From the NCBI GenBank assembly GCA_021295675.1, contig JAGWBY010000050.1:1-10807 (forward strand): a stretch of DNA of 10,807 bases, given 5' to 3'. Each line of letters starts with the position of its first letter. Positions within the stretch are counted from its first letter, which is position 1. Positions 1 to 6,328 of this stretch are shown piece after piece. The notes beneath the pieces are model-generated. The model worked only from the letters and a program-made list of their open reading frames with translations, was not told the origin of the DNA and searched no databases. Source of the stretch: Candidatus Latescibacterota bacterium (lineage in GTDB: Bacteria; Latescibacterota; UBA2968; UBA8231). The translations under genes were made by a program, and so were the position numbers.

Positions 1-672
1 CCGACGAGGTGGACGTGGTCGAGGAGGTTGTCGCCGCCGGAGTATTGGCCCGAGGCGAGTATGTCCAAAAGGTCGGCGACCGAGTGTCCCCAATCGGTGC
101 GATAGACGACCTGCTTGCTTTTGCGGTCTTGCGTGTATTTGAGCGCGAGATTGACGGCAATGGGCAGGCCGGTCTGGCGGGCGATGTCGCAGATCATGGC
201 CGCTTCGACGGCTGAAAACTGGGTCTCAATGGAAAAAAAATCGACTCCGCCTTCGCAGAGCGCGTCGATGATGCGCTGATGCGCGGCGCGAACCTTGTCG
301 TTGGCAATGCCGAAATCCGTGCTGCCGGCGTCGGCCTCGATAGCCCCGGGGGAGGGGCCGATGGAGCCGGCGATGAAGACATCGCGCTCGCCGAGTTCCC
401 GGGCGCGCTGTGCCAGTTCGGCCCCGCGCCGGGCCAGTGCACCGGCTTGAGTCGGGTCTTTATCGGCCATGGCGAGGTGCAACTCAGAGGCGACAAAGGT
501 GTTGGTGCCAATGCAATCGGCACCTGCGGCGATGTATTCGGCGTGAATATCGACGACCGCCTCTGGGTGGAGAGTTGGTCAGTTCGATTTGGCGGGCGAA
601 AAGCTCGGAGCCAAAGCCGCCGTCGTACAAGAGGGGATGCGGGTCATTGAGACGCTGAAGAAAAGGGGACAC
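1..672 (-). pseudogene. Homocysteine S-methyltransferase-family gene, frameshifted and partial
   Basis: This gene belongs to the BHMT/MmuM family, which moves methyl groups to homocysteine or similar thiols using zinc. GTG at 672 follows GGAG (681-684) by 8 nt and opens with MSPFLQRLNDPHPLLYDGGF, then GSELFARQIELTNS (DGGFGSEL is the family N-terminal motif). At base 570 the coding frame shifts. Downstream the correct frame reads HPEAVVDIHAEYIAAGADCI, GTNTFVASE, FIAGSIGPSPGAI, GVDFFSIETQ and ends at the window edge near LLDHVHLVG. The segment that normally separates the two parts, about 8-9 residues including a conserved Trp-Ser, is missing, which points to a short deletion and not a single-base error. 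The zinc-binding cysteines lie beyond the window. It follows the esterase stop by 14 nt. It may be a true pseudogene or an assembly error. Confidence 0.8.
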
Positions 673-686
673 TGGGTTGTCTCCGT

Positions 687-1604
687 CTAAGATAAGGTGT
701 CGATGCGGGAGGCGTTGAACAGCCATTCGAGCAAGCGTTGGCCAAAGTCCGGCGCAAAGTTCGGAACGTGCGAGCCTTGCTCTATGGTCCACAACTCGAT
801 GGTGACGTCGTGGCGGCAGCCCGTGCGGTAGCGGGTGCGGACCGTCTCGGGGCCGTCGATGCCTTGGTCGAGGTCGAGCGGAGGCAGGGTTTCTGGATCG
901 GTAAGGTCGCAGCGGGCGAGTGCCGCCCAGCGCAGCGCGACCTCTTCTGCGCCTGCGTAATCCTGTTCGCCCGTGCTGCCGTCGTAGGCTACGACTTTGT
1001 CGGCTGTGCCGTGGATTTGCAGCACTGACACCGGAGACGCGAAGGCACAACGGGAGGGGTCGCTAAAGGAAGTGCCGGCGAGACTGGCAATGGCGACTAG
1101 CCTTGGGATGCCTTCGCAGGCGAGCCGGTAGGACATGAAGCCGCCGTTGGAGTGTCCGAGGGCGAAGATGCGCTCTACGGCGATATGCGTGGCGGCTTCT
1201 TCGAGTAGCCCGGAAAGGTACTGCACGTCATCGACTTGGGTGTTGTGGAGGTCGCAGCAGAAGTCCGTGGCGTTCCAAAAGCGCTTGCCATCGGGGTCGC
1301 GCGTGCCGTTGGCCATGATGAGGGCGAAGCGATCGTCGTTCACCCGCTGCGAGAGGCCGAAGTAGCGGTCGTGCTGGGCCGAGTGGCTGGTGAAGCCGTG
1401 TAGGCTGAGTACGAGCGGAATGGGCGTCTCAGGGTCGTGATCGGCTGGGAGAATCAAGAGGGCCGGGCGTTGGCCGCCCAACGTGTGGACGATGTGATCC
1501 TTGCTCAGATCGGCGACCACTTCGGTATGGGATATTTCTTCGCTGCAGGCGGTGAGGATCAACGACAGCAGAGCAGCAAAGATACAGATTTTGTTGTTCC
1601 GCAT
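687..1604 (-). CDS. CE1/LpqC-type lipoprotein esterase (feruloyl/acetyl-xylan esterase or PHB depolymerase-like)
   Basis: A 305-aa alpha/beta hydrolase that probably hydrolyses an ester such as a feruloyl or acetyl ester on a polysaccharide. MRNNKICIFAALLSLILTAC is a lipoprotein signal peptide with lipobox LTAC and acylated Cys20, so the enzyme should be membrane-anchored outside the cytoplasm. LSLHGF (66-71) is the oxyanion region and GHSNGG (150-155) holds Ser152. HGTADKVV holds Asp202 and GSHVPNF holds His279. WNATDFCCDLHNTQVDDVQYL (110-130) is a family-typical Cys-Cys and VDDV segment. I chose the ATG at 1604 because a perfect GGAGG (1611-1615) precedes it by 6 nt and the signal peptide starts there; in-frame starts further upstream lack this. 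The next gene begins 14 nt after its stop, suggesting one transcript. The substrate is not determined. Confidence 0.88.
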   Translation of the reverse strand: MRNNKICIFAALLSLILTACSEEISHTEVVADLSKDHIVHTLGGQRPALLILPADHDPETPIPLVLSLHGFTSHSAQHDRYFGLSQRVNDDRFALIMANGTRDPDGKRFWNATDFCCDLHNTQVDDVQYLSGLLEEAATHIAVERIFALGHSNGGFMSYRLACEGIPRLVAIASLAGTSFSDPSRCAFASPVSVLQIHGTADKVVAYDGSTGEQDYAGAEEVALRWAALARCDLTDPETLPPLDLDQGIDGPETVRTRYRTGCRHDVTIELWTIEQGSHVPNFAPDFGQRLLEWLFNASRIDTLS

Positions 1605-1706
1605 ATTGACCCTCCTTTCCATTGGCGATCTACAGGCCGACGGCGACAAAGTCCGTTCTAAGCTCAGTTTTTAATCTACGGGATAAGGCCGACAATGACC
1701 AACGCG

Positions 1707-1799
1707 CTAGGCAGCGAGCTCGCCTTTGCGATAAGCGCGCAGGAAGGCGGCGCAGTACTTGTCTCTGCCCAGGAATACGTTCCCGGTAGTTGGTAAGGG
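1707..1799 (-). pseudogene. Decayed 3' stub of a second corrinoid-type methyltransferase gene (direct repeat copy A)
   Basis: Read on the minus strand, 1707-1772 encodes LGRDKYCAAFLRAYRKGEL-AA-stop. It matches the end of the intact methyltransferase in 19 of 21 residues. Of the 21 codons, 12 are identical, 7 differ synonymously and 2 differ in amino acid. A frameshift lies just upstream, where PYQL (also present in the intact protein) is in another frame, and similarity fades beyond 1799. It is therefore a truncated, frameshifted remnant of a homologue that diverged under selection before it was lost. The rest of the roughly 300-bp gap between the DNA methyltransferase stop and the esterase start (1605-1706 and 1800-1912) shows no other gene that I can support. 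Confidence 0.8.
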
Positions 1800-1912
1800 T
1801 AGGACTGTCACCACTTCGGCGATCCTGCAATATGGATGGTGATGCCGGACAATGTCTCCGAAGGCGGTCGATGTGTTATTCCCGTTATCAGTACTAGACA
1901 TTGTTAAGCGTA

Positions 1913-3046
1913 TCACTTCTCAATTAAGAAGAGAAACTCTTTATTGGGTTCTTCGGCATCCCGGAGCCACTTATGGGTCCATCTCATACCTGCCATTACG
2001 TTTTTTTGATATTTGATTTCTACCACATCGACTAATCTTCCGTTGTCTCTTATGACCTCATTCAGTTCGCTCGCTGTCGCTCGGCCGCCTGAACTATATG
2101 ATAAGATAATCCAGTGTGCTTGGGCTGATTTTATAAGACGACCAATCGCTTCGACGGCGACGAAAGCTCCTTTGTCGCTTCGGCGAAATTCCTCGAATAC
2201 TGATGAGTCTACTTTATCAGATGTATCCTTTCTGCGTTTAGCTTTGCCAAAGAGGTCGGGTGTGTCAAAGAGGCATACACTAGTCCAAATATGGTAGTAC
2301 GCGGCATACCGTATGCGGGAAGGAGGCATTTTTTCGTTATTTGATCCATAAGGTGGATCGAAATAAGCTAGGTCAACAGATACACTAGATACTATATCGA
2401 AAATGTCTCTCCGAAAGACGCGATGCTGGCCTGTGGAGACAAAGAGATCTGGTAGCTTGAGTTCAAGAGGATTATAGGATCGAGCGGACCAGCGCTTGAG
2501 ATACGAAGCGAAGTGACCGAGTGTGCTGTCCACCTTATCGAGCGCTAGAATGAGACTTGTAAGGGCTACAGCTCTATCGATAGGGTCGAGTTGTAGCATC
2601 TCAATTTCCTGCCGGATACCATCGAGTTTTCGAGTATTGTGGATTTGCCACGGTTTCTTTAGACCGTCGTTCTGGACAGCTAGGCCGCCGTTGGGGTCTC
2701 CCCCATAATTCTCGGTAAACCATCCATCGACCGGTGAGACAGCATTGAGATGATCTATTAAGTTTTGATAATCTTTAGGAGATTTATGATTGAGAAGATA
2801 ACAGGTACCAAAGACCTGAGACCATATCGCGATATCGTTACAGAGGACTGTATATCCCAACTTAGCCAATGCTTGAGATACACGCGTGGTACCGGAAAAT
2901 CCATCCAATACCGTGTGGGCCGAGACACGCTTGGCAAGCTGAAGGATATGTGGAATGAGCTTTCGCTTTGATCCCGCGTACTTGATCCCCTCTGTCGGTG
3001 GAACGTGGAATACAAGATTAGGGAATAGAGAAGGTTGTTCTGTCAT
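1913..3046 (-). CDS. D12-class N6-adenine DNA methyltransferase of a type II R-M system
   Basis: This 377-aa enzyme should transfer a methyl group from S-adenosylmethionine to the N6 of adenine in a specific DNA site, protecting it from the neighbouring endonuclease. The motif order is that of the Dam/D12 (alpha) class: IKYAGSKRKL (21-30), the SAM-binding motif I LDGFSGTTRVSQAL (47-60), a CND acid (69-71), and catalytic motif IV DPPY (230-233). The region between about 90 and 220 probably holds the target-recognition domain. The specificity cannot be read from the sequence. The gene is AT-richer than its metabolic neighbours and so probably acquired. Before the IS inserted, its ATG overlapped the endonuclease stop (ATGA), implying coupled translation. 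It now has a 42-nt non-IS leader. The frame is intact, as expected if the endonuclease is still active. Confidence 0.92.
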   Translation of the reverse strand: MTEQPSLFPNLVFHVPPTEGIKYAGSKRKLIPHILQLAKRVSAHTVLDGFSGTTRVSQALAKLGYTVLCNDIAIWSQVFGTCYLLNHKSPKDYQNLIDHLNAVSPVDGWFTENYGGDPNGGLAVQNDGLKKPWQIHNTRKLDGIRQEIEMLQLDPIDRAVALTSLILALDKVDSTLGHFASYLKRWSARSYNPLELKLPDLFVSTGQHRVFRRDIFDIVSSVSVDLAYFDPPYGSNNEKMPPSRIRYAAYYHIWTSVCLFDTPDLFGKAKRRKDTSDKVDSSVFEEFRRSDKGAFVAVEAIGRLIKSAQAHWIILSYSSGGRATASELNEVIRDNGRLVDVVEIKYQKNVMAGMRWTHKWLRDAEEPNKEFLFLIEK

Positions 3047-3079
3047 CGCTTTAACCCTGAGTCTCGTTTGAGATTTATA

Positions 3080-3088
3080 ATATCTTTC
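3080..3088. repeat. Target site duplication, left copy
   Basis: ATATCTTTC, identical to 4242-4250. Deleting the IS plus one copy rebuilds a continuous reading frame from the endonuclease into a 4-bp ATGA overlap with the methyltransferase start, which independently supports these boundaries. Confidence 0.95.
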
Positions 3089-3104
3089 GGCGTTGTTGCA
3101 TGAA
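3089..3104 (+). repeat. IS terminal inverted repeat, left end
   Basis: GGCGTTGTTGCATGAA starts the element next to the left target copy. The reverse complement ends the element at 4241. One further base (T at 3105) is shared with the solo copy at 6170 but not with the right end. Confidence 0.95.
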
Positions 3105-3142
3105 TCCTATCGCCGGTATGGTTTTGTCATGTTGTTTATTTG

Positions 3143-4132
3143 TCAGTTGCTTTTTTCTATTGGATACGATTCGGGTTTGCCCAGATGGATCATCCGATTG
3201 AGGATGGCACAGCCGAGGCGACTTTCGACCTGTTGGTTGGCCTCGCTACGCGCCTTGAGTTGGCCACCGATGAGATGCTTATAGCGATAGATGAGCGTTT
3301 CGGCCAACGAACGTCGATGATAGCCACTTTCCTGTTTCCACCCCTGGCGTCCTTTTTGTCGAAGAGCTCGGAGTATCTCGTCCCGCGCCAACGGAGGGGC
3401 CTTACAATTACCATGCTGCTGGATTTTAGCGTCTTTGCGCAGGGCAATGATCGGACGAATCGGGGGGCCGCCGGTCGGCGTGGCCAACGCGTCGAACACC
3501 TTCTGTTTGTCATAAGCCCCATCGCCGCCTACCGCCTCCACCGCATCATCGACTTGGGTCAGCAGGGGAGCAACCTGCGAGGCATCATCGATCCGATGGG
3601 ACGTCAACGTCTGGGCGACCACCTCGCCGGTGGCCTCGTTGACCCCCACATGCAGTTTGCGCCACGTCCGCCGTTTCGTCCAGCCATGTTGGCGTACTTT
3701 CCACTCGCCCTCCCCATAGACTTTCAAGCCGGTCGAATCGACCACCAAGTGCATCGGGCTATCGGCGCGCTGGCGCGGCAACATCACCGCCAAGGACCCG
3801 TGGCGACGCGACAAGGTCGAGTAGTCCGGCGCAGCCAAAGCCAACCCCATCAAGTCCAAAAGCGATTGGATAAACCCCTGCGTCTGGCGCAACGGCAACC
3901 CAAACAACACCCGCATCGTCAAGAGCCATTCAATCGTTGAATCCGAATAGACAAACTGAGCACCCCGTTGCGACGGCCGCTGATCATACCACTGCGGCCA
4001 AAACGAATCGTCCAGCCACACCGTCAGGCTACCGCGAGCGACCAACGCCCGATTATACGACGACCAATTCTTAACCCGATACACCGCTTTCGACTTGACC
4101 GAGGACGAACGGCCCGATACTTTGCTCATCAC
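3143..4132 (-). CDS. IS5-family (IS903-group) DDE transposase
   Basis: This transposase cuts and joins the ends of its own element. The frame begins with GTG at 4132 immediately followed by ATG at 4129, and either may be used (329 or 328 aa). Counting from the ATG, the N-terminal part contains YRVKNWSSYNRALVARGSL, typical of the group. The catalytic acids appear to be Asp131 (VVDSTGLKVYG), Asp203 (GGDGAYD) and Glu277. The last lies in the C-terminal signature Y-x2-R-x3-E-x6-K at Tyr270, Arg273, Glu277 and Lys284. There is no frameshift or internal stop, and length is normal for the family, so it looks functional. Its composition is GC-rich, unlike the AT-richer R-M genes it interrupts, which fits an independent and later arrival. 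Confidence 0.95.
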   Translation of the reverse strand: MMSKVSGRSSSVKSKAVYRVKNWSSYNRALVARGSLTVWLDDSFWPQWYDQRPSQRGAQFVYSDSTIEWLLTMRVLFGLPLRQTQGFIQSLLDLMGLALAAPDYSTLSRRHGSLAVMLPRQRADSPMHLVVDSTGLKVYGEGEWKVRQHGWTKRRTWRKLHVGVNEATGEVVAQTLTSHRIDDASQVAPLLTQVDDAVEAVGGDGAYDKQKVFDALATPTGGPPIRPIIALRKDAKIQQHGNCKAPPLARDEILRALRQKGRQGWKQESGYHRRSLAETLIYRYKHLIGGQLKARSEANQQVESRLGCAILNRMIHLGKPESYPIEKSN

Positions 4133-4201
4133 AGGCTCTTTGGGAAGAGAGGAACGTGTTTCTTGCTGGAACCACGAACCAATCTAACCGAAGAGCCTGA
4201 C

Positions 4202-5059
4202 TCAGTTCAAGACCTTAGCGAGCCTTTCATGCAACAACGCCATATCTTTCTTTATTTCTTTTAAGGCGATGCTATGTCCTGAATTTGACGATATAAGTGC
4301 GTGAGAAAATAGTTTGACAAGGACAAGATTATATGAGTAATCGATCCATCCATTTGTGATGCTGTCAAAGTAGTTCACGCCATTTTTTGTGTGTGTCCAT
4401 AAGCCCCTCTGTAGGGCATTTGCAGTGGCATTGCCGTACCTTACTTCACAAATATATCTATCTAATTCATCATAAAATCTGTAAACTGGATGCTTTCTGC
4501 CCTTACTCCCCTCTTCTCGTACAATTAACACCGTGTCTCTCATCGCGCGATCATAATCGAAGACCATAATGTTGCACCGTTTGTTTTTTTCATCATATAT
4601 CAAGGGAAGGACGTTGATACTATGGAAATCTGAGAAGGAAGGGTCAGAAAGCACAGACTGAACAGCACTCCGTCCTACGACTTTTCCCCCTTCCTTTTCT
4701 AGCCTCGGGAACATGCGAAATTTTTTATCAGTTGATAGCTGGAGAGGACCATCTCCATAGGCTTTGAGACTGACAGGAAATTCCGCCTGGGAGATTTCAT
4801 TGATGATTTTGATGTCCTCCTCTTGGGATTTCGCCCGATAAAGATCCTTGCCGACGTGGATCGATCGAAAATCGTACATATACTGATTGATGAATTCAGC
4901 AATAGCGATCTCGGCAAGATCTCCATGTGTTTTATTTCCTACCAAACGCATTGTAAAAATGTTGCTTAACGTAGTAGTAATCAGACTCGGATACTTGCCG
5001 ACAAAGAGCTTGAGTCGAGTGGTGAAGTCTTTATAAGGATTAATATTTGTATTTGTCAT
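4202..5059 (-). CDS. Putative type II restriction endonuclease, C-terminus rewritten by an IS end
   Basis: A 285-aa soluble protein I cannot place in a named endonuclease family. The function is inferred mainly from its ancestral overlap with a DNA adenine methyltransferase gene. A possible PD-(D/E)xK-like core is HGDLAEIAIAEF (45-56, Glu50 and Glu55), EED (80-82) and VSLKAYGDGPLQLSTD (96-111, Lys99), where the usual second acidic residue appears to be Ser97. Base composition is visibly AT-richer than in the flanking metabolic genes. An IS inserted after codon 272, so the last 13 codons (MALLHERLAKVLN) and the TGA are read from the IS terminus. Without the IS, the frame reads IINLKRDSGLKR and stops at a TGA overlapping the methyltransferase ATG, giving 284 codons. 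The ATG at 5059 follows GAGAAG. Activity may survive because only the tail changed. Confidence 0.65.
   Translation of the reverse strand: MTNTNINPYKDFTTRLKLFVGKYPSLITTTLSNIFTMRLVGNKTHGDLAEIAIAEFINQYMYDFRSIHVGKDLYRAKSQEEDIKIINEISQAEFPVSLKAYGDGPLQLSTDKKFRMFPRLEKEGGKVVGRSAVQSVLSDPSFSDFHSINVLPLIYDEKNKRCNIMVFDYDRAMRDTVLIVREEGSKGRKHPVYRFYDELDRYICEVRYGNATANALQRGLWTHTKNGVNYFDSITNGWIDYSYNLVLVKLFSHALISSNSGHSIALKEIKKDMALLHERLAKVLN
4226..4241 (-). repeat. IS terminal inverted repeat, right end
   Basis: TTCATGCAACAACGCC is the exact reverse complement of 3089-3104. Read on the minus strand, it also encodes part of the new C-terminus of the endonuclease (MALLHE), because the frame enters the IS without an immediate stop. 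Confidence 0.95.
4242..4250. repeat. Target site duplication, right copy
   Basis: ATATCTTTC directly abuts the right end of the IS and is identical to 3080-3088 at the left end. Nine bases is the duplication length known for the IS903 group. Both copies are perfect, which suggests a fairly recent insertion with no later rearrangement. Confidence 0.95.
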
Positions 5060-5103
5060 ATCTTCTCATTTGAGGGAATTAACTGTTGTCGATAGACCGA
5101 TGC

Positions 5104-5197
5104 TCAGGCCACCAGTTCGCCCTTGCGATAGGCGCGAAGGAAAGCGGCGCAGTACTCGTCCCGGCCCAGCAACATATCCTCGGCGAGTTGGTAGGGG
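5104..5197 (-). repeat. Direct repeat copy B (3' end of the corrinoid-type methyltransferase gene)
   Basis: The last 94 bases of the methyltransferase gene align in the same orientation with 1707-1799, at about 76 percent identity by hand with one 1-bp gap. This copy is intact and in frame. Together the two copies bracket the restriction-modification module. The similarity stops at the stop codon on the R-M side. Confidence 0.75.
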
Positions 5198-6132
5198 CGG
5201 GCTTGGCGGTCGATGGCAAAGAGGTCGGCCAGTGAGGTGGTAGTCGGATCCATGATCGCGCTGTCGGCCCCGGCTTCGACGGCTAGTAGCAGGAAGACGT
5301 CGTTGATCAAGTGGCGGCAAGGCAGGCCGAAGGAGACGTTGGAGAAGCCACCGGTGATGTGGACGTCGGCACCTAACTCGCCGCGCAGTTGGCGGATGGC
5401 GTCAAAGGCGTGGTGGCCGAATTGCGCGTCAACTGAGATGGGGAAGATCAGGGGGTCGATATAGAGGTCGGAAAGCGGCAGGTCTAATGCCAATGCCTTA
5501 TCGACCATGCGCCGAGCGTGGTCAATTCGTTCCTCAGCGCTTTGCGGCATGCCGGACTCGCCCGCTGAGGTGATGATGACTTGGGCGTTGTACCGTTTGG
5601 CCAGCTCTAGGGCTTCGGGCCGCTCTAAAGACGCGGAGTTGAGCAGCAAGCGCTGGGGGAGGTCGGCCCCGGCTTCGAGGCCGACGGCGAGGGTGTCTAG
5701 CTGGGAGGAGTCGATGGCTAGTGCCGTCTGCGACATGGCCGATACCGCCTGCACCAACCAGCGCATGGCCTCTTGCCGCTCTGTGGGCTTGAGGGATATC
5801 TCATCGACATTGAGGTCGAGGAAATCGGTCCCGGCCGCTTCTTGGCGCTGTACTTGGCGGCGGAGGTAGTCGAGGCCATCCGCGTTGCCGAGCATGGCTT
5901 GTTGCACGGCGATCTTGAGGTGTTTGACGCGACCTTCCTCGTAGTCTTGGGTTGTTTTCACAGCTTCGGGAATCTGGAGGAAGCGGCGCTTGTTGTTGGC
6001 GTCGCGGAAGCGCACCGATTCGACGCCTTGGGGGTCTACGCCGATGAGCTTACCTTTGCGCAAGATGACGCGGGTGGTGTGGATGTTTTCGCCGATGACG
6101 ACGAAGGGACGGTCCGTACCGGGGATGTTCAT
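5104..6132 (-). CDS. Pterin-binding methyltetrahydrofolate:corrinoid-type methyltransferase
   Basis: A 342-aa TIM-barrel protein of the pterin-binding family (dihydropteroate synthase/MeTr fold). It would bind methyl-H4folate and pass the methyl group to or from a corrinoid protein. Visible motifs are VIGENIHTT (12-20), DLNVDEIS (106-113), AIDSSQ (129-134), LLNSASLE (163-170), LYIDPLIFPIS (223-233), ITGGFSNVSFG (249-259) and AIMDP (283-287). These correspond to the IGERIN, D-N, SLDS, N-S, D-P and GLSN-type motifs of AcsE and MetH. It is longer than AcsE (about 260 aa) through an N-terminal insert at about 22-70 and a C-terminal tail. The product of the upstream reductase is its expected substrate, and a RACo-like activator is in the same strand series. 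No corrinoid-binding protein is in the window. The start at 6132 has only a weak upstream GGAATT. A decayed second copy of its 3' end lies at 1707. Confidence 0.85.
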   Translation of the reverse strand: MNIPGTDRPFVVIGENIHTTRVILRKGKLIGVDPQGVESVRFRDANNKRRFLQIPEAVKTTQDYEEGRVKHLKIAVQQAMLGNADGLDYLRRQVQRQEAAGTDFLDLNVDEISLKPTERQEAMRWLVQAVSAMSQTALAIDSSQLDTLAVGLEAGADLPQRLLLNSASLERPEALELAKRYNAQVIITSAGESGMPQSAEERIDHARRMVDKALALDLPLSDLYIDPLIFPISVDAQFGHHAFDAIRQLRGELGADVHITGGFSNVSFGLPCRHLINDVFLLLAVEAGADSAIMDPTTTSLADLFAIDRQARPYQLAEDMLLGRDEYCAAFLRAYRKGELVA

Positions 6133-6169
6133 TGGAATTCCGTATTGGGGTGAATTGGTGATTGGGATG

Positions 6170-6186
6170 GGCGTTGTTGCATGAAT
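6170..6186 (+). repeat. Solo copy of an IS903-group terminal repeat
   Basis: The 17 bases GGCGTTGTTGCATGAAT match exactly the first 17 bases of the left end of the intact IS at 3089. No matching opposite end and no transposase fragment is visible in the following 150 bp before the esterase stop codon. It is therefore a one-ended remnant or part of a non-autonomous derivative. It sits 38 bp upstream of the methyltransferase ATG, close enough to affect that gene's leader. Confidence 0.6.
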
Positions 6187-6198
6187 TGAATGAAGATA

Positions 6199-6262
6199 GG
6201 CTTCTTAATGGATGGGGGGCGATTCACTACTAAGAAATCGCTGCCATCTCGTCTAAGAAGCC
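6199..6262. other. 64-nt imperfect hairpin in the esterase-methyltransferase gap
   Basis: Three nested paired blocks are visible: GGCTTCTTA (6199-6207) with TAAGAAGCC (6254-6262), GATGG (6211-6215) with CCATC (6244-6248), and GCGATT (6219-6224) with AATCGC (6236-6241). They make 20 base pairs around an 11-nt loop, separated by small internal loops. It could fold in RNA from either strand or as single-stranded DNA. No U-run follows in the minus-strand direction of transcription, so it is not a standard intrinsic terminator. It may be mobile-element debris, because an IS-like end lies 13 bp away. Confidence 0.6.
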
Positions 6263-6328
6263 AGACCTTTTTAAAGTATCGCCTCCCCCGTCCTTGGTCA
6301 ATCCCTGTCGTCCCACGCTTGGCAGTCA

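Larger units (their letters stand above)
3077..3104 (-). promoter_or_regulatory. Possible hybrid promoter formed at the IS junction, upstream of the DNA methyltransferase
   Basis: On the minus strand the IS end offers TTCATG (3099-3104) as a poor -35 match. It lies 16 bp upstream of TATTAT (3077-3082) in the old endonuclease sequence, a 5 of 6 match to the -10 consensus. The ATG at 3046 would lie about 30 nt downstream. The insertion detached the methyltransferase from its former operon position, so some promoter or transposase read-through is expected. The sequence evidence for this particular promoter is weak. Confidence 0.2.
3089..4241 (-). mobile_element. Complete IS5-family (IS903-group) insertion sequence, 1153 bp
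   Basis: The element is bounded by perfect 16-bp terminal inverted repeats, GGCGTTGTTGCATGAA at 3089-3104 and its complement at 4226-4241. It is flanked by the 9-bp duplication ATATCTTTC (3080-3088, 4242-4250). It carries one full-length DDE transposase gene on the minus strand, with 53 bp and 109 bp of noncoding ends. Terminal sequence, duplication length and transposase motifs agree with the IS903 group. It inserted into the last codons of the putative endonuclease gene and separates it from the DNA methyltransferase gene. The transposase is oriented toward the methyltransferase gene, so read-through into that gene is possible. Confidence 0.95.

Noticed and set aside
484..1050. A 188-codon minus-strand open frame between the esterase and methyltransferase genes
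   Set aside because: Most of it is an Arg-rich shadow of the esterase gene. Only its last part matters, and that is the true start region of the frameshifted homocysteine methyltransferase-family gene.
1863..1873. An 11-bp match GGCGGTCGATG shared with 5205-5215, which could extend the flanking repeat
   Set aside because: The spacing differs by about 56 bp, the surrounding bases do not align, and 11 bp can occur by chance in GC-rich DNA.
1707..1916. A 69-codon frame as an independent small gene
   Set aside because: Its second half is the decayed end of a corrinoid-type methyltransferase gene, and its first half has no similarity to anything I recognise.
3140..3940. A 266-codon plus-strand frame inside the IS
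   Set aside because: It is antisense to the well-supported transposase, has no recognisable domain and a composition typical of a shadow frame.
4133..4198. An 8-bp inverted repeat AGGCTCTT / AAGAGCCT upstream of the transposase
   Set aside because: The 50-base loop and short arms make a functional structure doubtful, so I did not list it as a feature.
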